From CAVRUZ01 sp963724495 (GTDB lineage Bacteria; Actinomycetota; Actinomycetes; Propionibacteriales; DAIQRJ01): DNA of 64,000 bases. Shown here in pieces: positions 1 through 7,696 of this stretch (positions within the stretch are counted from its first letter, which is position 1; every line of letters starts with the position of its first letter). Under the pieces are notes generated by a model. It was not told the origin of the DNA. It saw only the letters and a program-made list of their open reading frames with translations, and made no database searches. The DNA is taken from assembly GCA_963724495.1 (NCBI GenBank), contig CAVRUZ010000006.1, positions 248,001-312,000 on the forward strand, given 5' to 3'. The translations under genes were made by a program, and so were the position numbers.

Positions 1-1007
1 ATCCGGTCCATGTCCGTTCGGCCACCGTCGAGCCAGTGGTCGAGGTGATGGACCTCCAGGTAGGGAACAACACCGACGGCGCAGCCCGGGTACCGACAGC
101 CACGATCCCGGTCGACGATCAGCCGTCTCGTTCGGTCAGGCACGATCCGTTGGGCACGACCCACGTTGACCGCGACGCCCTCCGTTTCCCAGACCGGCTG
201 CAGCACGCCGTCGCATGTGAGTTTGCGGATCAGGTGGTCCGGCAGCATCTGCCGTCCACCCAGCCAGGCGCCGTCGGTTCCGAGGTGGACGTAGATCCGC
301 CAGTTCTTCTGCCGACTCTCGACCTTCCCGGCGTCACCGCCGCTGGCTGCTTCGCGCCCGACGCGCATCGAGCGAGTCGCGACCTCGATCAGTCCATCGG
401 CCTGCGCGGCATGCGGTCGGCCCAGGTGGAACAGGGCGTCCTTCGCCTCCAAGACTGCTTGACGAACCAGCGCGCCCACATCCAGTGGTGCATCGAATCG
501 GAGGTGGAATCGGCCAGCCTCGTTGAACATCTGCAGCTCGGGCGGGTTCTCCGCACGCTCCCAGGCGCTTCGGTGCTCGGGTTTCGGCTGGTCGAACACG
601 TAGCGGCCCATGACCTGATTGATCTGCGGCACCGTCATCTTCGCGGCCGATCGCGCCGCACTCTCTTCGTGATCGGCAGGGGCATGCCTCGTCAGTGCAT
701 CAGCCTGGTCGAGCGACAACTGACCAGAACGCTGAAGGTCAGCAGCCGTTGGAAGTTCCCGCCGACGATCCGCAATCCGCACCACTTCCCGCGCATGCGA
801 TGGCGACAGGCCGGCGTTCAGCATCAGCCAATGCTCCGGCGAGCGGATCCCGTCGCCCGACCACGTCTTGTTGGCGACAACCGCAGTAATGAGGTCCACG
901 AGCTCTGCGTTCGCGATGTTCAGCCTGCCGGCAATCTCACGTGCACGCTCGCGATCCGTCCACCAAGCGGGTGGCGACGCGGTCTCCGGAGCCGTGCAGG
1001 TCGACAT
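1..1007 (-). CDS. DUF222 / HNH endonuclease domain protein (C-terminus cut by window edge)
   Basis: An open minus-strand frame runs from an ATG at 1007 off the start of the window (335 codons seen). The N-terminal two thirds resembles the DUF222 domain of the large actinobacterial HNH family. The end carries the HNH core: RDRGCRYPGC, then YLEVHHLDHW and LDGGRTDMDR, with the Cys pair and His-His that bind the metal. Such proteins are probable non-specific or site-specific nucleases, often present in many copies in actinobacteria; their true role is mostly unknown. The final codons of the HNH fold are outside the window. It is not co-directional in an operon with anything visible; the next gene ends 64 bases upstream of its start. 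Family assignment is confident, function is not. Confidence 0.85.
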   Translation of the reverse strand, partial: MSTCTAPETASPPAWWTDRERAREIAGRLNIANAELVDLITAVVANKTWSGDGIRSPEHWLMLNAGLSPSHAREVVRIADRRRELPTAADLQRSGQLSLDQADALTRHAPADHEESAARSAAKMTVPQINQVMGRYVFDQPKPEHRSAWERAENPPELQMFNEAGRFHLRFDAPLDVGALVRQAVLEAKDALFHLGRPHAAQADGLIEVATRSMRVGREAASGGDAGKVESRQKNWRIYVHLGTDGAWLGGRQMLPDHLIRKLTCDGVLQPVWETEGVAVNVGRAQRIVPDRTRRLIVDRDRGCRYPGCAVGVVPYLEVHHLDHWLDGGRTDMDR

Positions 1008-1071
1008 ACTCTGACCCTAGACGCGACCACCGACAGTCAGGCGTGGCCTGATCCCTAACCAGCGCTGATGA

Positions 1072-1713
1072 TCAGAGCAGTCGCCGATCGACTGCCCACC
1101 GGGTGAGCTCGTGCCGGCTCGAGAGCTGGAGCTTGCGCAGCACGTGCGAGACGTGGGTCTCCACGGTCTTGACCGAGATGAAGAGTTCCTTTGCGACTTC
1201 CTTGTAGGCATAGCCGCGCGCGATCAGCCGCATGACCTCGCGTTCCCGCAACGAGAGCCGGTCGAGGTCGGAGTCGATGGCCGCGACCTCGATGGTTCCG
1301 GCGAACGCGTCGAGCACGAAGCCGGCCAGCCGGGGTGAGAACACGGCGTCGCCACCCGCCACCCGGTTGATCGCCTTGACGAGGTCCGGTCCCGTGATCG
1401 TCTTGGTGACGTATCCCCTTGCCCCACTGCGGATCACGCCGATCACGTCTTCAGCTGCGTCGGACACCGAGAGCGCCAGGAATGTGGTCTGCAGGCCGGA
1501 GTCGAGGCACTGCTTCACGACCTCGGTGCCGCCACCACCGGGAAGGTGCACGTCGAGCAGGACGACGTCCGGGCTGTACTCACGGATCGCCGCGACGGCC
1601 GTGTCCACGTCCTCTGCCTCGGCGACGATGTCGACATCGTGGCCCAGTTCGGTGCGCACGCCGGTACGGAACATCGCATGGTCGTCGACGATCAGGACAC
1701 GGGTAAGGGTCAC
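1072..1713 (-). CDS. LuxR/NarL-family response regulator, EsrR-like
   Basis: Two-domain transcription regulator of 213 residues. The receiver domain (about 1-120) has the acidic pair in VLIVDDH and the phosphorylated aspartate in VVLLDVHLPG (D54). The C-terminal helix-turn-helix (about 150-208) has LSLREREVMRLIARGYAYKE and SVKTVETHVSHVL, typical of LuxR. The GTG start at 1713 is chosen because it sits right before the receiver strand and overlaps the stop of the kinase gene by four bases (GTGA), implying translational coupling and a cognate pair. An ATG further upstream would add a basic, unstructured tail lying inside the kinase gene. In Corynebacterium the equivalent regulator controls an envelope-stress regulon; that role is inferred here from domain layout and neighbours. 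Confidence 0.93.
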   Translation of the reverse strand: MTLTRVLIVDDHAMFRTGVRTELGHDVDIVAEAEDVDTAVAAIREYSPDVVLLDVHLPGGGGTEVVKQCLDSGLQTTFLALSVSDAAEDVIGVIRSGARGYVTKTITGPDLVKAINRVAGGDAVFSPRLAGFVLDAFAGTIEVAAIDSDLDRLSLREREVMRLIARGYAYKEVAKELFISVKTVETHVSHVLRKLQLSSRHELTRWAVDRRLL

Positions 1714-3086
1714 AGCGATGAGTGCTCCTTGATTGCGGCCTTGTCGGCCGGGACGGTCGGTTGATCTGCGGTGGCGGTGGCGGTGTGAGCGCCGTCGGGC
1801 TGGTGGCTGGATGGTGCGGCCCGTCGAGAGTTCCGCTTGACCCGTGGCATGCACAGCCGTACTTCAGTTCCGTAGTCGGGTTCGCTGCGGATCTTGGCAG
1901 AGCCGCCATGCCGCTCCATCCGGCCGACGATGCTGTGCGCTACACCCATCCGGCCGTCGGGGAGGTGGTCCACGTCGAAGCCAGGGCCCCGGTCACGCAC
2001 GAAGATCTCCACCTCGTCGGGCGTCACTTCGCAGTAGACGTCGATCGTGTCGCACCCCGAGTGCTTGGCCGCGTTCACACATGCTTCCCGGCCGGCGTCG
2101 AGGAGGGGCTGCAGCCGTGCGGTCACGGCGGTGTCACCGACCACGACCACCTCGACCGCGACGCCGTACTCGTCCTCGACGTCGGCGCTGAACTCGCGGA
2201 CAACGGCGTTGACCGTTCCACCGCCCCGTCGTTGCTGACCGTGGTACAGCCACGCCCGCAGATCGCGTTCCTGTGCACGCGCGAGGCGCGACACGGCCTT
2301 GGGGTCGGCGGACTGCTGCTGGATGAGGGCGAGCGTCTGCAGCACCGAGTCGTGCAGGTGTGCGGCCATGTCAGCCCGCTCCTGGGTCCGGACGCGCTCG
2401 GAGCGCTCGGCTTCGAGGTCGCGGACCAGGCGCTGGATCCACGGCGCGGCCAGCAGCGCCATCCCGCCGAGGACGAAGACGACGGCGAGCAGCAGCTGCC
2501 CGAGTCCAGGTGCAGCCTGGGCCCGGAAGACGAGAAGCAGGACCGCCGCGATCACGCAGACTCCGCCGCCGATGACGCGCAGGAGACCGACACCGCGGCG
2601 TTGGGACCCACCCGCGCGCACGATGTCGGCCTGTTGCCACACCAGGGCCGCACCGACGACCACGAGCAGCATCGGCAGCAACAGCCGGGTGGAGATCCCG
2701 ATGCCCAGCAACGAGCTGAGCGCGACCAGGCCGGCACCGATGGCACCGAGCGCGGCGAGCTGGCCGGCACCTTCACCGGAGCGACGGGGGATGAAGCGTT
2801 CGAGGCTCGGGAAGCGCATCCCGGCGCGGTCGGCGGCCGACAGCCCGACGGGCTGCGCACTCACCGGGTCGATCGCCGGCGGCAGCGTGAACCACAGGCC
2901 CGCGTACAGGACCACGCCGGCGCCACCCCCGAGATTGAGCACGACGAACACGACCCGCACGACCAGCACGGGGATGCCCAGGTGCTCGGCAACTCCCCCG
3001 CAGACCCCGGCGATGATCTTCTGCCGGTTGGATCGGGCGGCGCGCCGCGGGGCACGATCGGCGGAAGGAAGCAGTGCCGTGCCCAT
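1710..3086 (-). CDS. PspC-domain sensor histidine kinase, EsrS-like
   Basis: Membrane histidine kinase of 458 residues. Residues about 20-72 form a PspC domain (RQKIIAGVCGGVAEHLGIPV followed by a hydrophobic helix ending in GLWFTLPP). Further membrane segments lie near 108-128, 133-150, 165-187 and 196-214. A HisKA_3 dimerisation helix has MAAHLHDSVLQTL with the likely phospho-acceptor H245. The HATPase domain follows, with ACVNAAKHSG (N box) and VRDRGPGFD (G1 box). The fusion of PspC to a NarL-type kinase, paired with a LuxR-type regulator and divergent PspC membrane proteins, matches the architecture of the EsrISR envelope-stress system of Corynebacterium glutamicum. The signal sensed is unknown; membrane stress or cell-wall antibiotics would be the guess. 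Confidence 0.92.
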   Translation of the reverse strand: MGTALLPSADRAPRRAARSNRQKIIAGVCGGVAEHLGIPVLVVRVVFVVLNLGGGAGVVLYAGLWFTLPPAIDPVSAQPVGLSAADRAGMRFPSLERFIPRRSGEGAGQLAALGAIGAGLVALSSLLGIGISTRLLLPMLLVVVGAALVWQQADIVRAGGSQRRGVGLLRVIGGGVCVIAAVLLLVFRAQAAPGLGQLLLAVVFVLGGMALLAAPWIQRLVRDLEAERSERVRTQERADMAAHLHDSVLQTLALIQQQSADPKAVSRLARAQERDLRAWLYHGQQRRGGGTVNAVVREFSADVEDEYGVAVEVVVVGDTAVTARLQPLLDAGREACVNAAKHSGCDTIDVYCEVTPDEVEIFVRDRGPGFDVDHLPDGRMGVAHSIVGRMERHGGSAKIRSEPDYGTEVRLCMPRVKRNSRRAAPSSHQPDGAHTATATADQPTVPADKAAIKEHSSL

Positions 3087-3280
3087 CGCGCTCCTTCCTC
3101 TGCCAGAGTCTTCGAGTGACGGCCGAGAGACGACCGGTACAGCTCAAGCGTCACATGCGGGCGGTCGAACGGCCAGCAGGTACCGCCGCACACAACCCCT
3201 GCATCCCCGACCGAGCGACGGGGGCACGATCAGGGAGGCACCCCATATCGCGGGGCGGGTCCGGGCGGAACAGTGGCCGT

Positions 3281-4601
3281 ATGAACGATCCACCCAGCAA
3301 CAACGCAGCAGCAAGGGCCCGGCACGACCGCGCCAGATCTTCAGCCCGCGCCGGCCCGGTTCGACCGTGGATCCGCCGCCACCGCCGTCCGCCACCCCGA
3401 GTCGCTCCGTCGCAGCAGCACCGACCGCAAGGTTGCAGGCGTCTGCGGCGGTCTCGGCCGCCAGATGGGCGTCGACCCGAACATCCTCCGGATCGCCGCC
3501 GTCGCACTGGCCCTGAGCGGCATCGGCATCGCCCTGTACCTCGTCCTCTGGATCGTCATGCCGGACGAGGGCCAGGCCGAGGAGACGAGCTTCACGAAGA
3601 ACCTGCCCGAGCAGCTCCGGTCGGGTACCGGTCTGGCCGTTGCGATCGGTGGCGGCACGGTCGTGCTCGGCATCGCGCTGCAGGCGGTCTTCGGGTCGGT
3701 CCTTCCGTTCGACTTCCCGCTCCCGTTCCCGCTGCTGCTGGTGGCGGCAGTCGTCTGGTTCTTCTGGCACCGCTCGCGTGGCCAGACCCAGCGGGCGGTC
3801 ACCAGCTTCCAGGCCGAGCACCCCGCCGGTCCGCGACTGGACCTCTCCCGTGACCCCGACGACCCGGGTGCTCCCGGCCCGGAGTTCTGGGCCCGCCCGG
3901 ACCCGCTCGGTCTCTACCCGCAGGAGACTCATCCCGGCAGCGCGCTTCAGCCGGTGGTTCCCCCGGGCCGCGTCAGCCGCAAGGCACCGGCACTCCTCCG
4001 GTTCGGCACGGTGTTCGCCACGGCCGCGAGTGTTGGTGTGCTCGTGATCGTGGCAGCGTCAGGAGTCGCGGTTCCCGCCCTGCTGTTCGTCGGTGTGCCG
4101 CTGACGGTCTTCGGCGCCGGCCTGACGCTCACCTCGCGGTTCGGGACGTCGGGCGGACTCGCCACGCTGGGTGTCGCCGGTGCGGTGGCCGCGGCCGGCA
4201 TCGCCAGTGTCGGCACCGGACCATGGAGCGTCCAGGACCATCGGCCGACAACCGTGGCTGCCGCCAACTCGCTGGCGCTGCCGATGGGGATCAACAACAT
4301 CAACCTGTCCGGGTTGCCCTTCACCACCAGTTCCGACTACAAGGTCACCTTGAACCAGCACAACGGAGCGCTGATCGTCCAGGTGCCTGCTGACGTCGAC
4401 GTCGAGGTCAAGGCCGCTGTGGACCGAGGCGGGTACGACGTGTTCGGCACCGACGGCGGAGGCGGCTGGGGCAACCAGCCGAACCAGGTTCCTCTGGTCA
4501 AGGACAGCGGTCCCGACGGAAGGCCCTTCGGAGATGACCCGGTGCTGAAGCTCGACCTCTCGGTCGACAACGGCTTCGTGCAGGTCGAGAGGGTGAACTG
4601 A
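3281..4601 (+). CDS. PspC-domain membrane protein, EsrI-like, with a frame break at its 5' end
   Basis: The PspC domain is clear: SSTDRKVAGVCGGLGRQMGV then a long helix ending LYLVLWIVMPDEG. After it come hydrophobic helices (about 3645-3775 and 4000-4215) and a C-terminal beta-rich extracytoplasmic region with NNINLSGLPF, like the DUF2154/LiaF-type tail of actinobacterial PspC proteins. The frame holding the domain has no ATG, GTG, TTG or CTG between a TGA at 3282 and an internal ATG at 3465 that would cut the domain in half. An ATG at 3281 lies in the neighbouring frame; dropping one base near 3299 would join it to a Pro/Gln-rich linker and the domain. The start is therefore provisional; strictly, the open frame begins at 3285 and its first usable ATG is 3465. 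It is divergent from the kinase, so it may be the inhibitor or sensor partner. Confidence 0.8.
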
Positions 4602-4665
4602 CACGACTCCGCCAGGCGACTCCCAGCCCGATTCCGACAACACGAACACGATGGAGACGAGAACG

Positions 4666-4878
4666 ATGATCCAGCCCACTGACAGTGCGGTGGTCTCGAA
4701 GCAACAGGTGGGATGGGGTCGCGGCACCCTGGTGGTCGGCGTGTTCTGCCTGCTCACCGGAATCGCCGTGATCCTCGTCGGCAGCGGCGCGCTCAGCGCC
4801 GGCAGCACGGCGATCTGGCTCCCCGCCGCACTGATCCTCGCCGGTGTCGCCGGCCTGGCAGCACCCCGCCGCCGTTGA
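4666..4878 (+). CDS. Small two-helix membrane protein
   Basis: A 70-residue protein. After about 18 polar residues come two predicted membrane helices: GTLVVGVFCLLTGIAVILVG and STAIWLPAALILAGVAGLAA, ending in a basic APRRR tail that suggests a cytoplasmic C-terminus. The ATG at 4666 is preferred over 4651 because GGAGACGAG lies at a good distance upstream of it. It lies between two PspC genes, 64 bases after the first and 40 before the second, so it is probably co-transcribed with them. Similar short membrane proteins accompany PspC genes in other actinobacteria. I do not recognise a named family. Confidence 0.7.
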   Translation: MIQPTDSAVVSKQQVGWGRGTLVVGVFCLLTGIAVILVGSGALSAGSTAIWLPAALILAGVAGLAAPRRR

Positions 4879-4918
4879 CCGCGCGCATACTTCCACTCAC
4901 CAAGTCAGGAGTACCGAC

Positions 4919-5264
4919 ATGACCCAGCACGACGAAGTCAACAAGCCCCCAGCCCCCAAGAAGCTCACCAAGATCCCCGAGGGCAAGATGGTGGGAGGCG
5001 TCTGCACCGGTCTGGCCGACTACCTCTCGATCGACGTCACCGTGGTCCGCCTCGGTGTCGCCGTGGTGTCGCTGATCACCGGCGGCGCCGGGATCATCGC
5101 CTACATCGTCGGCATGATCGTGATCCCCGAGCGCGGAGCCGAAGGATCGGTACCACCGCCGCCCGCCGCCCTCCGCACCGCCGCCCTCCGCACCGCCGCC
5201 CTCCGCACCGCCGCCCTCCGCACCGCCGCCCTCCGCACCGCCGCCCTCGGCACCGGAGGTCTGA
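4919..5264 (+). CDS. Short PspC-domain protein with repetitive Pro-rich tail and a frame break
   Basis: The N-terminal 75 residues are a complete PspC domain: KLTKIPEGKMVGGVCTGLAD, then a hydrophobic helix ending in IVGMIVIPERG. The ATG at 4919 follows AGGAG at 4907. The tail is encoded by six 15-base repeats. In the frame of the start it reads AALRT repeats and runs on to 5443, through a terminator and 112 bases into the convergent guaA gene. One base over, the same repeats read PPPSA six times and stop neatly at TGA 5262-5264 just before the terminator. The second reading is far more natural for a PspC tail, so one extra base near 5160-5166 is likely, by error or mutation. The coordinates given assume that correction; uncorrected, the end is 5443. 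Confidence 0.75.
5165..5254 (+). repeat. Six tandem 15-base repeats inside a PspC gene
   Basis: The unit gccgccctccgcacc occurs six times head to tail from 5165; the last copy has one C-to-G change. Fifteen bases is five codons, so copy number changes preserve frame and only alter tail length. The encoded pentapeptide is PPPSA in the sensible frame. Such a tract is prone to slippage, both in the cell and in sequencing. Confidence 0.95.
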
Positions 5265-5286
5265 CGGCCAGAGGCCTACGCACGAC

Positions 5287-5318
5287 GTGGCCGGCAGGGC
5301 TCATGCCCTGCCGGCCAC
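5287..5318. terminator. Bidirectional hairpin terminator between PspC operon and guaA
   Basis: A perfect 14-base-pair stem (GTGGCCGGCAGGGC and its complement) closes a four-base TCAT loop between the converging PspC operon and guaA. There is no long U-run on either side, which is common for GC-rich actinobacterial terminators. Its position makes it suitable for both directions. Confidence 0.8.
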
Positions 5319-5331
5319 GGTGCTGTAACCC

Positions 5332-6942
5332 CTACTCCCACTCGATCGTGGCCGGCGGCTTGCTGGTGATGTCGAGCACCACGCGGTTCACCTCACGCAC
5401 CTCGTTGGTGATGCGAGTGCTGATCCGCTCGAGCACGTCGTAGGGAAGCCGGGACCAGTCCGCGGTCATCGCGTCGGAGCTGGACACCGGCCGGAGGACC
5501 ACCGGGTGGCCGTAGGTACGCCCGTCACCCTGTACCCCGACTGAGCGCACTTCTGCCAACAAGACAACGGGAAACTGCCAAACGTCGCGGTCGAGGCCGG
5601 CGTCGGTGAGCTCGGCCCGGGCGATCGCGTCGGCCCTGCGCAGGATGGCCAGCCGCTCCTCGGTGATCTCGCCGATGATGCGGATGGCGAGGCCAGGGCC
5701 TGGGAACGGGTGCCGCCACACCATCGCAGCAGGGAGCCCGAGCTCCGCACCGACAGCGCGCACCTCGTCCTTGAACAGGGTCCGCAGCGGCTCGATCAGC
5801 GTGAACTGCAGGTCGTCGGGCAGCCCGCCGACGTTGTGATGGCTCTTGATCGTCGACGCGCCGTCTCCGCCGCCCGACTCCACGACGTCGGGGTAGAGGG
5901 TGCCCTGCACCAGGAACTTGACCGGATGGTCGTCACCGGTGGAGCGCACCACGTCGCGAGCTGCCTGCTCGAAGGAGCGGATGAACTCGCGGCCGATGAT
6001 CTTGCGCTTGGTCTCGGGATCGCTGACTCCCGCCAGCGCCTGCAGGAACTGCTCGTGCACATCCAGGACCCGCAGGTCGACCCCGGTCGCTGCGACGAAG
6101 TCGCGTTCCACCTGAGTGCTCTCGCCCTCGCGGAGCAGGCCGTGGTCGACGAAGACGCAGTGCAGCTGGTCGCCGATGGCCTCCTGGACGAGAGCCGCCG
6201 CCACAGCGGAGTCGACCCCGCCGGACAGCGCGCAGACCACAGACGCGTCTCCGACCTCGGCGCGGATCGCCTCGACCTGCTCGGCGACGATGTTGGCACT
6301 GGTCCAGGTCGGCCGGCAGCCGGCGACGTCGATGAGGAACCGGCGCAGCACGTCCTGGCCGTGCTGGGAGTGCTCGACCTCGGGGTGCCACTGCACGCCG
6401 GCCAGCCGCCGGCCGGAGTGCTCGAAGGCCGCGACGACCGCACCGGGGGTGTGCGCGGTGACGGTGAATCCCTCCGGTGCCGTCCACACCGAGTCGCCGT
6501 GGCTCATCCACACCGACGCCGACGTCGGCAGGTCGGCGAGCACGGCAGAGCCGCGGGGCTCGACCGAGACACCGGTCCGGCCGAACTCGCTGAGCCCGGT
6601 CTGGCGAACCTCGCCGCCAAGTGCCTGCGCCATGGCCTGGAAGCCGTAGCAGATGCCGAACACCGGGATGTCGAGGTCGAACAGGTCCTGGTCCACCTGC
6701 GGCGCGCCTTCGGCGTACACCGACTGCGGACCACCCGACAAGATCACCGCGGCCGGCTTGCGCCGCGCGATCTCGGCGGCAGCGGTCGCGCCAGGGACGA
6801 TCTCGGAGTAGATGTCGCACTCGCGCACGCGCCGGGCGATCAGCTGCGCGTACTGCGCGCCGAAGTCGACGACCAGGACGAGGTCGTGCAGGTCGGCCGG
6901 GGATACCGACGTGCTCTCGGGGGCAGAGGACAGGGACTGCAC
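5332..6942 (-). CDS. guaA: GMP synthase (glutamine-hydrolysing)
   Basis: Converts XMP, ATP and glutamine to GMP, the last step of guanine nucleotide synthesis in the cytoplasm. The 536-residue length is normal. The N-terminal class I glutamine amidotransferase domain has the nucleophile in FGICYGFQAM and the His in GVQWHPEVEHS. The ATP pyrophosphatase domain has the P-loop ALSGGVDSAVAAAL, and the C-terminal dimerisation domain ends with KPPATIEWE, the family ending. It starts with GTG at 6942; the first 20 residues are poorly conserved so a slightly later start is possible. guaB and guaB3 lie on the same strand upstream, but a divergent lipoprotein gene separates them, so guaA probably has its own promoter in 6943-7118. 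Confidence 0.98.
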   Translation of the reverse strand: MQSLSSAPESTSVSPADLHDLVLVVDFGAQYAQLIARRVRECDIYSEIVPGATAAAEIARRKPAAVILSGGPQSVYAEGAPQVDQDLFDLDIPVFGICYGFQAMAQALGGEVRQTGLSEFGRTGVSVEPRGSAVLADLPTSASVWMSHGDSVWTAPEGFTVTAHTPGAVVAAFEHSGRRLAGVQWHPEVEHSQHGQDVLRRFLIDVAGCRPTWTSANIVAEQVEAIRAEVGDASVVCALSGGVDSAVAAALVQEAIGDQLHCVFVDHGLLREGESTQVERDFVAATGVDLRVLDVHEQFLQALAGVSDPETKRKIIGREFIRSFEQAARDVVRSTGDDHPVKFLVQGTLYPDVVESGGGDGASTIKSHHNVGGLPDDLQFTLIEPLRTLFKDEVRAVGAELGLPAAMVWRHPFPGPGLAIRIIGEITEERLAILRRADAIARAELTDAGLDRDVWQFPVVLLAEVRSVGVQGDGRTYGHPVVLRPVSSSDAMTADWSRLPYDVLERISTRITNEVREVNRVVLDITSKPPATIEWE

Positions 6943-7118
6943 GGACTCGATGGTCGAATCGGACAGGTCAGCCTCACAAGTGGCGGTACTCGGCCCAACG
7001 GGAACGTTGGAAGAGCCGATCCTAGCCAGCCCTGGCCGTGCCTCGCCGGAGGTCAGACGGGCTGCGAAGATGTCGCAGTGAGCGGGAACTGTTGACCGTG
7101 CCTGTGCGTCTGACCAGC

Positions 7119-7670
7119 ATGAGCACCCGCATGTCCCGCCACCGTCTGGGCCGAGTTCTCGCTGCCCTGGTGGCGGTCACGGCCTTCACCATGACCGCGG
7201 CCTGCGGCGGTCCCACCGCACCAGGCCCGAACGCGCCGAACGAGGAAAGCACCGTGGCACCCGGAGACTCCGCCCCACCGCCCATCGGCTACTTCGTGAG
7301 CGGGGGCCTCAAGCCCATGGGTGACCAGGTCACGGTCAACGCCGACGGCACCGCCGTGCTCCTGACCTATGGCAAGGAAGTCGCCCGGTGCACGCTCGTC
7401 GATCCGCAGGCGAAGAGCATCCGAGAACTGGCGGAGCAGGCGAATCTGCAGGCGGTCGGCCCCTCGCCGAAGGCGATGCCCAAGGGCAAAGGTGCCGACA
7501 TGCGGGTCACCGGACTGATGTACGGCGATGTCCGGGTCGAGTCGGAGCGGGCCGCTGCCGCGGCCGAGCCCTGGCCGAGCCTGCTGACGTCGATGCGGGC
7601 GGTCTACATGGACCTGCTCGAGATCCGCGGCACCGGTTCTCGCGCCGCTGCCAACCCGACCTGCCAGTGA
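7119..7670 (+). CDS. Putative secreted lipoprotein
   Basis: A protein of about 183 residues. It opens with a basic n-region (MSTRMSRHRLGR), a hydrophobic stretch VLAALVAVTAF and a lipobox-like TMTAACGG, so it is likely anchored outside the membrane through the cysteine. A Pro/Asn-rich linker follows, then a compact domain of about 130 residues (PIGYFVSGGLKPMGDQVTVN to the end) that I cannot assign to a family. Two ATGs (7119 and 7131) and a GTG (7098) are possible starts, with no strong ribosome site near any of them; 7119 gives the best signal peptide. It lies alone, divergent from guaA and convergent with guaB3. Confidence 0.65.
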   Translation: MSTRMSRHRLGRVLAALVAVTAFTMTAACGGPTAPGPNAPNEESTVAPGDSAPPPIGYFVSGGLKPMGDQVTVNADGTAVLLTYGKEVARCTLVDPQAKSIRELAEQANLQAVGPSPKAMPKGKGADMRVTGLMYGDVRVESERAAAAAEPWPSLLTSMRAVYMDLLEIRGTGSRAAANPTCQ

Positions 7671-7676
7671 CCCTGC

Positions 7677-7696
7677 GCTGAGCGACGGTACTCAGC
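7677..7696. terminator. Weak hairpin between lipoprotein gene and guaB3
   Basis: GCTGAG and CTCAGC are separated by eight bases in the 25-base gap between two converging genes. A six-pair stem without a U-tract is weak evidence, supported mainly by its position. Confidence 0.3.

Noticed and set aside
1..1007. Mobile element or homing endonuclease island
   Set aside because: DUF222/HNH genes are common chromosomal paralogues in actinobacteria; no integrase, transposase, inverted repeats or attachment sites accompany it.
36..1058. Long plus-strand frame opposite the DUF222/HNH gene
   Set aside because: The minus strand encodes recognisable DUF222 and HNH motifs in this interval; the plus-strand product has no family features and is a GC-driven shadow.
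1037..1075. Terminator between the regulator and the HNH gene
   Set aside because: TCAGGC-GTG-GCCTGA gives only six pairs with a three-base loop and no U-run; too weak to call.
1722..3119. Plus-strand frame of about 465 codons opposite the kinase
   Set aside because: Rich in His, Asp and Arg with no domain; exact mirror of a real histidine kinase gene.
5165..5254. CRISPR-like array
   Set aside because: Repeats are 15 bases, contiguous and coding, with no spacers and no cas genes nearby.
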